DNA from: Phenylobacterium sp. CCH9-H3
Lineage (GTDB): Bacteria; Pseudomonadota; Alphaproteobacteria; Caulobacterales; Caulobacteraceae
Length of the DNA: 64,000 nucleotides
Reading direction: 5' to 3'
Assembly (NCBI RefSeq): GCF_001557235.1
Contig: NZ_LSJI01000139.1
Location: 5,580 to 69,579, forward strand
Part shown: positions 1 through 8,714 of the stretch, in pieces
Numbering within the stretch: position 1 is the stretch's first letter
Layout of the letters: each line of letters opens with the position of its first letter
Made by a program: the position numbers and the translations under genes
The notes under the pieces: model-generated
Database searches by the model: none
Told to the model about the DNA's origin: nothing
What the model saw: the letters and a program-made list of their open reading frames with translations, nothing else

Positions 1-1584
1 GCCCGGATCCCCGGCCGTCCCAGAGCCGTAGCCCCAGACCTTGCCGACGCGCTGCGCCACCTCGGGCGAGATCAGTTCCGCCGCCCACTGGTCCATGGTC
101 CCGAAGCCGGTGGCGTAGATGATCGCGTCCGCCTCCAACTTGCTGCCGTCCGTGAGGATCAGACCGTCCGGCTCAATCCGGTCGATTCCGACCCGCGAGC
201 GCAGCTTGATCACGCCCGAGGCGATCATCTCCGATGCGCCGACGTCGATGTAGTAGCCCGACGCCCGTCGCAGGTAGAGCAGCGGCATGCCCGTGCCGTC
301 CTCGCCGAAGCTGTGCATGAAGCCAGCGGCCTCCAGCCGGGCGTAGAAGTCGGCGTCGAGGCGCGCGATCTCCTCGTAGGCCGGGCGGTAGATGTCCGGC
401 AGGGTGCGCAGCGGCATGGAGGCCACCAGCAGGTCGGCCCGCTCGGTGGTGATCCCGGCCGCCACCGCGGCTTCCGAATAGAGCGGCGCCAGCAGCAACG
501 ACAGGGCCGCTTCCTGTCGCGTGACGTGGGTCGGATCGCGCTGGACCATGGTCACATCCGCGCCGTGCTGCACGAGGTCTGCGCAGATGTCGTGAGCGGA
601 ATTGTTCGAGCCGATCACCGCGACGCGTTTGCCACGATAGGGGGCGCCGGTGACATGGCCGCTCGAATGGGTCTGCACCCCGGCGAAGGTCTCCATGCCC
701 GGGAAGGCCGGGGTATTCGGCTTGCCGGCGTTTCCGGTCGCCAGCACCAGATGTTTCGGCCGCAGAAGAAGCGTGTCGCCTTCGCGCCGGACCTCCACCC
801 GCCAGGCCTGCTCGGCCTCGTCATAGGCGGCGCGGACGCACTCCGTGGAGCCCCAGAAGTTGATCTCCATGATCTTGGCGTAGGCTTCCAGCCAGTCGCC
901 CATCTTGTCCTTGGGCGTGAACACCGGCCAGCTCTCGGGGAACGGCAGGTACGGCATGTGGTCGTACCAGACCGGGTCGTGCAGGCTGAGCGAATGGTAG
1001 CGCGAGCGCCACTGGTCGCCCGGCCGGGCCTGGCGGTCGATCACCAGGTTCGGCACCCCGAGCTGGCGCAGCCGCGCGGCGAGCGCGAGCCCACCCTGCC
1101 CGCCGCCGACGATCAGGACATAGGGCTGGACCTCGACGCCAAGCGTCGCGGCCTCGGTCTCCAGCTGGTCCTTCCAGTTGGCGAGCGGACGGTCCGGATC
1201 GACCGCCGCGCCCTGCGGCCGGCTGCGCCCGCGGGCCGCCTCGTGACCCTTGAGGTCGTCGAGCGCCGTCAGCAGGGTCTGGCAGAGGCCGTCCTTGAGC
1301 CGCACGTAGCCGCGCCCGCGCCCGACGGTGGTCTCGAAGGTGATGAATCCCTCCTCCGCCTCCCCGGCCTCGGGCGTCTCGGCGGCCCACCGGGCGTCGG
1401 CCGTCTCGGGCGTCTCCTCGACAAGGGCGCGGATCGCTTCGCGCCCCTCGAGCGTGCGGATGTCCCAGGTGAAGGCGACCATGTCGCGCCACAGGCCGCC
1501 CTCGGCGAAGAGGGCCGCAGCGGCATCGGGCTTACGGCGAGAGAGCGCGCCGGCGAAGGCTTCGAGCCAGGCTTTGATGGTCAT
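1..1584 (-). CDS. Flavin-containing monooxygenase with N-terminal NTF2-like domain (3' end outside window)
   Basis: The frame is open from an ATG at 1584 to the window edge, giving 528 visible codons with no stop, so the C-terminus is missing. Residues 1 to about 130 look like an NTF2/SnoaL-type domain. The FAD-binding motif follows as VLIVGGGQGG, then an FMO-type FxGxxxH segment (FAGVQTHSSGH) and the NADPH-binding VAVIGSNNSAHD. This is the layout of group B FAD/NADPH monooxygenases that hydroxylate heteroatoms or do Baeyer-Villiger oxidation; the substrate cannot be read. It lies first in a catabolic island with a P450 and a Rieske oxygenase. A possible copy of the island's 17-bp operator lies about 70 bp upstream. 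A long open frame on the opposite strand is a GC-rich shadow. Confidence 0.85.
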   Translation of the reverse strand, partial: MTIKAWLEAFAGALSRRKPDAAAALFAEGGLWRDMVAFTWDIRTLEGREAIRALVEETPETADARWAAETPEAGEAEEGFITFETTVGRGRGYVRLKDGLCQTLLTALDDLKGHEAARGRSRPQGAAVDPDRPLANWKDQLETEAATLGVEVQPYVLIVGGGQGGLALAARLRQLGVPNLVIDRQARPGDQWRSRYHSLSLHDPVWYDHMPYLPFPESWPVFTPKDKMGDWLEAYAKIMEINFWGSTECVRAAYDEAEQAWRVEVRREGDTLLLRPKHLVLATGNAGKPNTPAFPGMETFAGVQTHSSGHVTGAPYRGKRVAVIGSNNSAHDICADLVQHGADVTMVQRDPTHVTRQEAALSLLLAPLYSEAAVAAGITTERADLLVASMPLRTLPDIYRPAYEEIARLDADFYARLEAAGFMHSFGEDGTGMPLLYLRRASGYYIDVGASEMIASGVIKLRSRVGIDRIEPDGLILTDGSKLEADAIIYATGFGTMDQWAAELISPEVAQRVGKVWGYGSGTAGDPG

Positions 1585-1654
1585 GTGTCGATCCCCCCGC
1601 CCGCGGCTGCCGGGTGCAGCGCGCCGGGCGCAAACCACATATTGCTGTATTATT

Positions 1655-1671
1655 ATCTATTAACAAAGAGG
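1655..1671. promoter_or_regulatory. Degenerate copy (site E) of the island's 17-bp palindrome
   Basis: The left arm ATCTAT and the central CAA match the consensus built from sites A to D, but the right arm is lost (about 9 of 17 positions agree). It lies in a short AT-rich patch in otherwise GC-rich DNA, about 70 bp upstream of the monooxygenase start. On its own it would not be called; position and composition make a half-site or a promoter -10 region possible. Confidence 0.3.
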
Positions 1672-1721
1672 GCGTCCAGCATCAGCCGAGGGTGCACGGG
1701 CACAGCCGCGCCGGTTCTCCG

Positions 1722-2459
1722 TCAGGCGACGAAGAGTTGGGGAAGCTGAATCTGCTCGCCGCGCGCCGCCGCCTCGAGGCAGGCCTCGCGCGGCTCGAGG
1801 CGGGGCGGCAGGAAGAGGCCGCAATAGGCGACGAAGGCCGCGTGGGCCTCCTGGTAATACGCCTCGGTGATCTCCCCGTTGGCCTCGTAGGAGATCGCGA
1901 ACACCGCATCCATCAGCGCCAGCGCGATGTGGAACTTGGTGGCCGCGTCGCGAAGCGGCGGCATGTGGAAGGCGGCGTCCAGGCGATGGTACAGGGACTC
2001 GGCGATGCCGCGCGTGTAGCGGATGTCCGCCTGCCGGGTCTCCAGGCCCCCGTAGCCGCCATAGAAGATCTTCAGGGCCGGCGGATGGCTGTTGTAGAAG
2101 TCCATGGCCAGGCGCTGATCGATCGCCACCAGGTCCTGCCAGGACCGCAGCGCCGCGGCGTCCACCGGCCGCAGGCCCAGCGCTATGAAGCCCTCCAGGT
2201 AGCGCTCCGCGAGCGCCAGGAAGGCGGCGTCCCGCGTCGGGAAGAAATGATAGACCGAGGCCATAGGCGCGCCAGCCGCCTCGCCGATCTGGTAGAGCCC
2301 GATGTCGTCCGGGCTGTGCTCGGTGAGCAGCCGCTCGGTGGCGTCCACGAGCGAATTATACCGGAGGATGCCCGGGCCCCGCGACGGTCGCCGCGGCGCC
2401 GACTTCGACCGGGGAGCCTTCGGCGCCTTCTGGGCTGTCTTAACCTTCGCCGGGCTCAT
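1722..2459 (-). CDS. TetR/AcrR-family transcriptional regulator (R1)
   Basis: This 245-residue protein has a basic, Lys/Arg/Pro-rich N-terminal tail (about 30 residues) before a TetR helix-turn-helix. The HTH is seen as LVDATERLLTEHSPDDIGLY followed by the recognition helix around PMASVYHFFPTRDAAFL. The remainder is an all-helical ligand-binding domain without a family I can name. It is transcribed in the same direction as the flavin monooxygenase downstream and the TonB receptor upstream. It is not closely similar to the two other TetR proteins of the island, so it may respond to a different signal. The ATG at 2459 follows a roughly 236-bp gene-free stretch. Confidence 0.85.
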   Translation of the reverse strand: MSPAKVKTAQKAPKAPRSKSAPRRPSRGPGILRYNSLVDATERLLTEHSPDDIGLYQIGEAAGAPMASVYHFFPTRDAAFLALAERYLEGFIALGLRPVDAAALRSWQDLVAIDQRLAMDFYNSHPPALKIFYGGYGGLETRQADIRYTRGIAESLYHRLDAAFHMPPLRDAATKFHIALALMDAVFAISYEANGEITEAYYQEAHAAFVAYCGLFLPPRLEPREACLEAAARGEQIQLPQLFVA

Positions 2460-2695
2460 CGGTGGGCGACCTCGGAGACGACGCCGGATCGGCGGCGCGC
2501 CTGACTTACTAGCGGCGCCACGGCGATTTGGCCAAGGCGACGCGGACAGCGGCGCAGGGGGCCGGCCGCGCGCGGCCGACGGACGGGATGCGGCGCGCCG
2601 CCAAGGGGATCAAGGCTCCGAAGTTCAGCTTAATGGATAAATATCTCCCTCTGGGCCGAAGTACACCCCGCTCGACCGACCGACCACAAGCGCGG
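2460..2695. other. Gene-free stretch between TetR R1 and the TonB receptor
   Basis: No supported gene was found. The left part is GC-rich with only shadow frames. An AT-rich patch around 2632-2652 contains GGATAAATATCTCC, a plausible promoter region for the regulator R1. Its resemblance to the 17-bp island operator (TTATCCATTA on the minus strand) is too weak to claim a site. Confidence 0.4.
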
Positions 2696-5134
2696 TTAGA
2701 ATCGGACCCCGAACTCCAGAAAGATCTCGCGCGGATTCTCGACGAAGGCGGACATGTCGGCCAGGACGCCGGGGCCGTTCGCGCCCGTGCCCGTCCCGCC
2801 CGCGAACGGGATGTCGTTGGCCGCGGTCACCACGCGCTCGTTCGTGAGGTTGCGGCCGATTAGGGACACCCGCCAGCGGTCGTCGGGCCCCACCAGTCGG
2901 ATCGAGGCGTCAAGCTTCGCGTAGGCTTTCTGATAGGCGTCCGGCCGCAGGGTGTCGGTGAAGTTGTACCTCGAGGTATGGCTGACATCGCCGGTCAGTT
3001 GCAGCTTCAGATCCTGAGTGAGGTCCACGTCGTAGCCGAAGCCGATGCGGCCGGCGAACTTGGGGGCCTTGGGCGGAGTGCGGCCGTCATAGTCCTGGCT
3101 GGTGAAAATGCCATTGGTCGGGTTCGGCACCAGGTCGCAGCCCGCCGCGATCGTCTGGCCCGCGTAGCACTGGCCCACATAGTCGGAGAACTTGGCGTGG
3201 TTGTAGGCGACCGCGCCGCGGAGACTGAGCCCCACGACCGCGTCGGGGAGCCACTCGAAATCGGCTTCCACACCGCGGGTCTTGAGCTTCCCGGCGTTGT
3301 CGGCCACCTGGCCGATGGTCACCGGGTCGAAGCTCTGCACCTGGAGGTCGATGTATTCGTAGGCGTACGCTGTCGCATTGAAGCTGAGGGCGCCCCCGAG
3401 GCGGATCAGGCGGAGACCCGCTTCAAAGCCCTTGGCCGTCTCGCTGTCGAATTCGCCGGCGGCGACGGAGGCCCCGGGGGTCAGCGACTGGGAGATGTTG
3501 AAGCCGCCGGATTTGAAGCCTTCCTTGTAGGCCGCATAGTACGTCGTATTCCGGTCCGGCTTGTAGCGCAGGGTCGCCTGGGGCGAGACGTTTTCGTCCT
3601 TGAAGCGGTCCTGCAGCGAGATGGCGCCCGGGAACGCCGCGGCGAAAGCAATGTGGGCCGGGAGGGAGCGCTGGTAGGAGTCGCGCTTCTCCTGGCTCCA
3701 GCGGGCGCCGCCCGCCAGTTCCCATTGCTCACTGAAATTGTAGGTGAGTTCCGCGAAGGCCGAGACGGACTCGCCGTCGAAGCCGTTGTCGCGCTTGAAG
3801 GTCGTGAATGTGCCTGAGCTCGGGTCCAGCGGCACCGGGAAGATGTAGGCGTCCGTGTTAAAGACGAACCGGCTGTCGGAGACGAAGAAGCCGACCAGGG
3901 CGTTGAACGGCCCCCCGAACTTGGTCTGAAATCGAAGTTCCTCCGATGTCTGCTCGTAGTCCGCCAGTTGCGAGAAGGACGCTGGATAGGCCTCACCCGA
4001 GACGTTGTTCAGGTCCGTCTGCTTGAAGGTGTAATGCGACGTGATCGAGGTGACGTCGACCTTGTCCAGCGTGGCCTTGGCCGTGAGGGTCGCGAACTGT
4101 GACTTCAGGTCGGCGTACATCCGCCCGTCGCGCGCCCAACGATAGTTGGCGCCCGCCACCTGGCTCGGGATGCTGGAGCTGTCGGCCACGCCGTTGATCC
4201 GACAGTCCGCGTTGGGGCTCGGCGGAATCCCATTGGCGGCGAACGGCGTGGTGCGCCCCCCGCCGCAGATCCGCTCGACCACGTCGGTCGGACCGCCGTC
4301 CTTCTGGTGCGTCGCGCCCAGCTTGAGCTCGACGTCGAAGACCGAGTTCGGTGTCCAATCCAGGGTCAGGCGGCCGCTCTCGGTCTTGCTTCCGCCCCGG
4401 TGCTTGGCGTTGCGATGTCGCTGCATGCCCAGCGGATCGAGGTAGGTTTCCGCCGCGCTGTTCTTGAAGGCGCCGTCGCTGTCGGAGAGGCGGAAGGCGA
4501 AGCGGGCGCGCAGGGTGTCGACGATCGGACCCGATACGAAGCCTTCGCCATACTTCTCGGCAGCCTCGAAGCCGTAGCCGGCCTTGGCGCCGAGCTGAAA
4601 GTCGTCCGTCGGGCCGTTGGTGACCACGCTGATCAGGCCGCCTGTGGCGTTCTTGCCGTAGAACAGGGCCTGCGGCCCCTTCAGCACCTCGACGTGCTGG
4701 ACATCGTACTGGCTGAGGTTGATCTCGCGGCCCCGGCTCATCGGAACGCCGTCGATCACGAAGGACACCGACTGGTCGAATCCCGCGCTGAGCGCCGTCG
4801 AACCGACGCCGCGCAGGAAGATGCTCGCCGAGGATCCGGAGGCGGCGCGGCCGGCGATCATCGACGGCACCAGAGTGGCGATGTCGGTGAAATTGGTCAC
4901 GTTGTAGGCTTCAAGCTTCTTGCCGGTCACGGCGGTGATCGCCACCGGGGCGTCGATCAGGCGCTCGTCGCGGCGGCGCGCCGTCACCACGATGTCCTCG
5001 AGCGTAACCGCCTGGTCCGCGGCGGGCATAACCGCCCTGTCAGCGGAAGGCGTCGTCCCCTGCGCCTGGGCGCTCAGCGGTGAGAGCGCCGTCGTGGACA
5101 GCGCCAGGAACGCAAGACCGAGCGAGCGTGACAT
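2696..5134 (-). CDS. TonB-dependent outer-membrane receptor of the catabolic island
   Basis: An 812-residue outer-membrane receptor. It starts with a signal peptide (MSRSLGLAFLALSTTALSPL ending at AQAQ), followed by a TonB-box-like stretch EDIVVTARRR, a plug domain with the LKGPQALFYGKNATGG signature, and a C-terminal beta-barrel ending LEFGVRF (terminal Phe, as needed for BAM insertion). An upstream in-frame ATG exists at 5167, but the one at 5134 has a strong ribosome site (GGGGGAGG, 4 nt before) and directly begins the signal peptide. Among monooxygenases and CoA-pathway genes it probably imports a bulky hydrophobic substrate rather than a siderophore, as do many Caulobacterales and sphingomonad receptors. 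Palindrome A lies about 100 bp upstream. Confidence 0.93.
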   Translation of the reverse strand: MSRSLGLAFLALSTTALSPLSAQAQGTTPSADRAVMPAADQAVTLEDIVVTARRRDERLIDAPVAITAVTGKKLEAYNVTNFTDIATLVPSMIAGRAASGSSASIFLRGVGSTALSAGFDQSVSFVIDGVPMSRGREINLSQYDVQHVEVLKGPQALFYGKNATGGLISVVTNGPTDDFQLGAKAGYGFEAAEKYGEGFVSGPIVDTLRARFAFRLSDSDGAFKNSAAETYLDPLGMQRHRNAKHRGGSKTESGRLTLDWTPNSVFDVELKLGATHQKDGGPTDVVERICGGGRTTPFAANGIPPSPNADCRINGVADSSSIPSQVAGANYRWARDGRMYADLKSQFATLTAKATLDKVDVTSITSHYTFKQTDLNNVSGEAYPASFSQLADYEQTSEELRFQTKFGGPFNALVGFFVSDSRFVFNTDAYIFPVPLDPSSGTFTTFKRDNGFDGESVSAFAELTYNFSEQWELAGGARWSQEKRDSYQRSLPAHIAFAAAFPGAISLQDRFKDENVSPQATLRYKPDRNTTYYAAYKEGFKSGGFNISQSLTPGASVAAGEFDSETAKGFEAGLRLIRLGGALSFNATAYAYEYIDLQVQSFDPVTIGQVADNAGKLKTRGVEADFEWLPDAVVGLSLRGAVAYNHAKFSDYVGQCYAGQTIAAGCDLVPNPTNGIFTSQDYDGRTPPKAPKFAGRIGFGYDVDLTQDLKLQLTGDVSHTSRYNFTDTLRPDAYQKAYAKLDASIRLVGPDDRWRVSLIGRNLTNERVVTAANDIPFAGGTGTGANGPGVLADMSAFVENPREIFLEFGVRF

Positions 5135-5234
5135 AGAACCTCCCCCTAGTTTCCTTGGGCTGCTCACCCCTCTTCATGAGGAGCCGCGGCGCCCGGACCT
5201 TTTGGTCTCGTCTGAGGACAGTCTCGCTCCATAA

Positions 5235-5251
5235 ATCTAATGTCAATAGGC
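5235..5251. promoter_or_regulatory. Palindromic operator site A (upstream of the TonB receptor)
   Basis: The 17-mer ATCTAATGTCAATAGGC matches the island consensus ATCTATCGTCAATAGAT at 13 of 17 positions, with the same overall length and centre as sites B, C and D. It lies about 100 bp upstream of the TonB receptor start and about 180 bp from the divergent TetR R2 start. The rest of 5135-5428 is AT-rich intergenic DNA without any gene. Confidence 0.6.
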
Positions 5252-5428
5252 AAAAGCGGGTGGCTTGCGTAGGGTGTGAGCCAGGTCGTCGCCGCCACTA
5301 GCTTGATGCATGTCATTTATTTACGCATTTTCCGTTGGTTATATCGCCTGACTTCAAAGCACCGTTATCCATCTGCCGTAGTTTAAGCGGCGCGCACATT
5401 GCGCTTCGGGCGTCATGAGGGGTTCAAA

Positions 5429-6049
5429 TTGGGTCGACCGAGCCGGAATCGGATCACGCGCGACGGCGCGACTGTCGCCGCCCTGGAGATCATCGACCGC
5501 GACGGGCTGGACGCGCTGAGCCTGGAACTCGTCGCCGGCGCGCTCGGCGTCAAAGCGCCGTCGCTCTACTACCATTTCCGCGACAAGGCCGAGCTGCTGG
5601 CGGAAGTCGCCCGCCATGTCCTGCTGGACCTCGGCCCCGCCGTCGGCGGCGAGGCGGTGGCGCAGGACTGGAACGAGGCGATGGTCGGGGTGTGCCTGGC
5701 GACCCGGCGAACACTGCTGAAACACCCCAACGCCGCGCCCCTCCTGCTGCAGTTCTTCCCGCGCCACATCACCTTGCGCGGCTACGATCATTGGATCGCC
5801 AACTGCCCCTACCCGCCCGATGTGCGCATGACGCTGCTCGAGGGCACGGAGAAGCTCACCTACGCCTCGGCCCTGTTCGAGGCCGCTGCTCAAGTGCGCG
5901 GCGTGCCGGCTATGCCGAGTGTCGATCCGGAACGGCTGCCGCACCTCGCCCTCGCACAGGCCGCCAACCCCTACGACGCAGAGGGCCTGTTCGAGCAGAC
6001 CATCCGCACCTTCCTGGCGGGCTTCCGGGTTCGGCCGGGCGACGCTTAG
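5429..6049 (+). CDS. TetR/AcrR-family regulator (R2), paralogue of R3
   Basis: A 206-residue TetR protein. Its N-terminal helix-turn-helix ends in the recognition helix KAPSLYYHFRDKAELLAEVA. The C-terminal half contains a HPNAAPLLLQFFPRH segment and ends NPYDAEGLFEQTIRTFLAGF. Both stretches recur almost unchanged in R3 (13530-14162), so the two are recent paralogues or sense related ligands. The TTG at 5429 is preferred because GAGGGG lies 9 nt upstream; an alternative TTG at 5399 lacks a good ribosome site. It is divergent from the TonB receptor and converges on the P450 gene, overlapping its stop by 4 bp. It is a candidate for binding the palindromes of the island. Confidence 0.87.
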   Translation: MGRPSRNRITRDGATVAALEIIDRDGLDALSLELVAGALGVKAPSLYYHFRDKAELLAEVARHVLLDLGPAVGGEAVAQDWNEAMVGVCLATRRTLLKHPNAAPLLLQFFPRHITLRGYDHWIANCPYPPDVRMTLLEGTEKLTYASALFEAAAQVRGVPAMPSVDPERLPHLALAQAANPYDAEGLFEQTIRTFLAGFRVRPGDA

Positions 6050-7290
6050 GAGGCGGCCTGGGCGGCGACTTGGCTGGCCGCGCCGTCGGCCGCGTTCCAG
6101 CGGAGCGGCAGCGACTGGATGGCCGTGACCGTGCCGATCCGGTACCCGCTCCGCGCGCCGGGCTCGACCCCGAAAGCCGGAGCGCGCTTCAGCCATTCCT
6201 CCGTGAGCACGCGTATCTCGGCGCGGGCCAGGATGTGGCCGATGCAGAGGTGCGGACCGGTCGAGAACGTCAGGTGCGCCGGCTGCGCGCGGTCGATGTC
6301 GAACACGGCGGGATCAGGATTGCGCTGATCGTCGCGCCCGGACACCGAGAGCAGGCAGAGCACCATGTCCCCGGCGCGGAACGGCGCGCCGAAGCGCTCG
6401 CAGTCCTTGACCACCAGGCGCGGGGTGTTGATCACGCCGAACGCGCGCAGCGCCTCGTCCACGAACTTGGGGATGTCGCCCGGATTGGCCGCCAGCCGCG
6501 CCTGTAGGGCGGGGTCGTGGGCCAGTTGCCGGAAAGCGAAGCCGCTGACGTTGGTGACAGTGTCCATGCCGCCCAGGAACAGGACGAAGCACATGGCCAG
6601 AACCTCGTCGTCTGAGAGCTTGCGGCCCTCCGGCGACACTGAGACGAGTTCCGTGACGAGGTCATCGGCGGGCTCGGCGCGGCGCAGGGCGATGAGCTCG
6701 CCCAGCAGTCCGAGGATGCGGGCCGAGGTCGCCTCGATCCCGGTGGGATCATGGGCGTTGAAGAACTCGTCCGCGAGGTCCCGAAACTCGCGCAGGCGCG
6801 CCAACGGCAGGCCCATCAACTCCATGAACACCGACACAGGGAAACGCGAGGCGACGTCGACGACGAAATCGCAGCGCCCCTGCCCCGCCACGTCGTCCAC
6901 GATCCGCACCGCCCACTCGCGGATCCGGGGCTCCAGCTCGCGGATCGCCTTGGCGGAGAACCGGGGCATCAGCACGGTCCGGTAGAGCTGGTTGTCCGGC
7001 GGGTCGAGACTGAGCGGGATGAACATGGGCGGGTTCGGCACCCGCGGGATCTGCATCTCGCGCGCGGAGAAGTGTTCGGGATCGCGCACGATCTCGGAGA
7101 TCGCCTCGATCCGTTTCACCATCCAGTGGCCGCCGTTGCGCGGCGTATAGAAGACGTCCGGCGCGGACTCGATCGCGGCGGCGTACGAGGCCTGGACGTC
7201 GTCACTCACCCGAGGGTCGGCGTAGATGTCGAAGTCGAAGACCAGATGGGGCGGCACATGCGCAGGTACGGCGTGCGGCTCGGACGACAT
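6046..7290 (-). CDS. Cytochrome P450, CYP101 (P450cam)-like
   Basis: A 414-residue soluble P450. The I-helix carries the acid-alcohol pair D243-T244 in FLGGMDTVTN, the ExxR motif is E279-A-L-R282, and the haem-thiolate Cys is C349 in FSTGPHLCIGHILAR. The N-terminal VPPHLVFDFDIY, the NGGHW segment and SLDPPDNQLYR are like P450cam and its Novosphingobium relatives, which hydroxylate monoterpenoids and norisoprenoids. It follows the Rieske oxygenase by 13 bp, so the two are co-transcribed from the promoter near palindrome B. No dedicated ferredoxin or ferredoxin reductase gene is in the window, so redox partners must be elsewhere. The family-level assignment is solid; the substrate is inference. 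Confidence 0.93.
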   Translation of the reverse strand: MSSEPHAVPAHVPPHLVFDFDIYADPRVSDDVQASYAAAIESAPDVFYTPRNGGHWMVKRIEAISEIVRDPEHFSAREMQIPRVPNPPMFIPLSLDPPDNQLYRTVLMPRFSAKAIRELEPRIREWAVRIVDDVAGQGRCDFVVDVASRFPVSVFMELMGLPLARLREFRDLADEFFNAHDPTGIEATSARILGLLGELIALRRAEPADDLVTELVSVSPEGRKLSDDEVLAMCFVLFLGGMDTVTNVSGFAFRQLAHDPALQARLAANPGDIPKFVDEALRAFGVINTPRLVVKDCERFGAPFRAGDMVLCLLSVSGRDDQRNPDPAVFDIDRAQPAHLTFSTGPHLCIGHILARAEIRVLTEEWLKRAPAFGVEPGARSGYRIGTVTAIQSLPLRWNAADGAASQVAAQAAS

Positions 7291-7303
7291 CGGCTTCCCC
7301 TCT

Positions 7304-8485
7304 TCAGACGAACGCGGCTTCGAGTGTCTCGTAGAACTCGGGGATCGCGTGTTCGAGGCCGCCGTAGACGACCGTATCCAGCGCGCCCGACTCGAGCCCG
7401 TCCTGCGAAATCTCCGCAGCCCGGAAATCCTCGGTCCCGAACACCTTCAGGATCAGTTCGTAGGAGCGGGCATAGAGATTCTCGGCCTTCGGATTGTCAG
7501 GCGGGCCGCGGGTCAGCATGTAGTAGTCGACGACCGAACGGCCGGTGGCGCGCGGCATGATGATCATCACGCTGATGTAGTATGGGCTGGTCACGACGAC
7601 CGTGCTCGGGAACGCCAGGTAGGCGTGTGTGACGAGGTCATGGATGTTCTTGACCTCTCCCGCGAGCAGATCGGGCGTGAAGTTCATCTTGCCGGAAATC
7701 TGGCGCGTATGGCGGCCGAAGCGGTCGTAGACGTTGGGCACGTCGGCGAACATGTCGCCGATGCTCTGAGCGTGCAGCCGCTGCACGTGGTAGCCCTCCA
7801 GGAATGGCTCCAGGACCAGCTTCCAGTTGGCTTTCAGATCGAACCGCCTATGGCCGTAGACGTGCGCTTCAGGGATGCCCATCGCAGTGAAATCGATCGC
7901 CAGCTGGTCCGAGAGGGAACTGAAGTCGGCCGGCGCATGGCGGTCGAGGATCACCCAGATCAAGCCCCCGGATTCCTGGCATGGCAGCTGCGCCAGCGGC
8001 CGAGCGGACTTGTCGAGACCGGCGAACGTCTCCTGCCGCGGAACGCCCATGAGCTGGCCGTCCAGCTTGTAGGTCCAGGCGTGGTAGGGACAGACGAGGC
8101 GGCCCGCCTTGTGAGGCTCGCACGTCTCGACGACCTTCGAGCCCTTGTGCTGGCAGGCGTTGAGAAAAGCGCGGACCACGCCGTCCTTGTCGCGAGTCAG
8201 GACGAGCGGCACACCGTAGCCGTCATGGGCCAGCACTGACCCCGGCTCGGGCAGGCGCGCCGACAGGCTCACCGGAACCGGGAGGCGGCGGAACACCTGG
8301 GCCTGCTCGAGCTCATAACGACGGGGATCGGTGAAAATCGAAGCCGGGCGCGAGGCCTCGATGGCGTCGGGGATCGCCTGGTCGTGGTGCGGGATGCTGC
8401 GGATCGCACGGATCTGGCTCTCGCTCAGGTCGTCCAGCTTCGCGAGCCGCGGGCGGGCCGGAGTTTTCACGTCGGTGACAGCCAT
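7304..8485 (-). CDS. Rieske non-haem iron oxygenase, alpha subunit
   Basis: A 393-residue ring-hydroxylating or demethylating oxygenase subunit. The Rieske [2Fe-2S] cluster ligands are C111 and H113 (NACQHKG) and C132 and H135 (LVCPYHAW). The mononuclear iron site is marked by ANWKLVLEPFLEGYH with H233 and H238. The ATG at 8485 is preferred over an in-frame upstream start at 8539 because AGAAGG lies about 8 nt before it and because the upstream start would lie inside the operator. It is the first gene of an operon with the P450. No beta subunit or reductase is adjacent, as is usual for alpha3-type oxygenases of this family acting on terpenoid, steroid or aromatic substrates. Confidence 0.92.
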   Translation of the reverse strand: MAVTDVKTPARPRLAKLDDLSESQIRAIRSIPHHDQAIPDAIEASRPASIFTDPRRYELEQAQVFRRLPVPVSLSARLPEPGSVLAHDGYGVPLVLTRDKDGVVRAFLNACQHKGSKVVETCEPHKAGRLVCPYHAWTYKLDGQLMGVPRQETFAGLDKSARPLAQLPCQESGGLIWVILDRHAPADFSSLSDQLAIDFTAMGIPEAHVYGHRRFDLKANWKLVLEPFLEGYHVQRLHAQSIGDMFADVPNVYDRFGRHTRQISGKMNFTPDLLAGEVKNIHDLVTHAYLAFPSTVVVTSPYYISVMIIMPRATGRSVVDYYMLTRGPPDNPKAENLYARSYELILKVFGTEDFRAAEISQDGLESGALDTVVYGGLEHAIPEFYETLEAAFV

Positions 8486-8527
8486 CGGATGCGCCTTCTG
8501 ATCTGAGCGATATCCTAGAGGCCAATA

Positions 8528-8544
8528 ATCTATCGTCAATAGAT
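8528..8544. promoter_or_regulatory. Palindromic operator site B (perfect inverted repeat)
   Basis: ATCTAT-cgtca-ATAGAT is a perfect 6-bp inverted repeat with a 5-bp spacer. It lies about 42 bp upstream of the Rieske/P450 operon start. It overlaps the terminal stop codon (8536-8538) of the decayed hydrolase frame, so the promoter sits in the scar of a lost gene. This is the best-preserved of the five copies and is the reference for the consensus. Confidence 0.7.
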
Positions 8545-8714
8545 AACTGGAACGGTCCGCGTCACGAATCCCGGCACTGCGTCGCCGAAGGCGGTGTTCT
8601 CGTCCCCCGCGACCATGTCCGCCGCGCCGGCGACCTCGACGAACTCGGCGTGCGGAACGAGGCGATCGGGAGCGCCCCCGCGCGCGGGACGGTGATGCGG
8701 ACCGGCGCGTTCAT
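8536..8714 (-). pseudogene. Remnant of an alpha/beta hydrolase (internal deletion and frame change)
   Basis: An ATG at 8714 overlaps the stop of the preceding thiolase-fold gene (ATGA), typical of a coupled operon gene, and starts MNAPVRITVPR. That frame soon degenerates and stops. Another frame of the same strand then reads LVPHAEFVEVAGAADMVAG with a final stop at 8536-8538. This segment is like the extreme C-terminus of alpha/beta hydrolases, around the catalytic histidine, where an alanine-aspartate pair (AADM) now replaces the usual GHM. The gene therefore seems to have lost its middle (several hundred bp) and its frame. What it hydrolysed is unknown; C-C bond or ester hydrolases are common in such clusters. 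Confidence 0.55.

Noticed and set aside
313..1749. A plus-strand open frame of 478 codons
   Set aside because: It is antisense to the flavin monooxygenase, whose FAD and NADPH motifs make the minus strand the real gene.
5358..5385. A further copy of the 17-bp palindrome near GTTATCCATCTGCCG upstream of R2
   Set aside because: Only the first few bases agree, and the right arm is absent; too weak to count.
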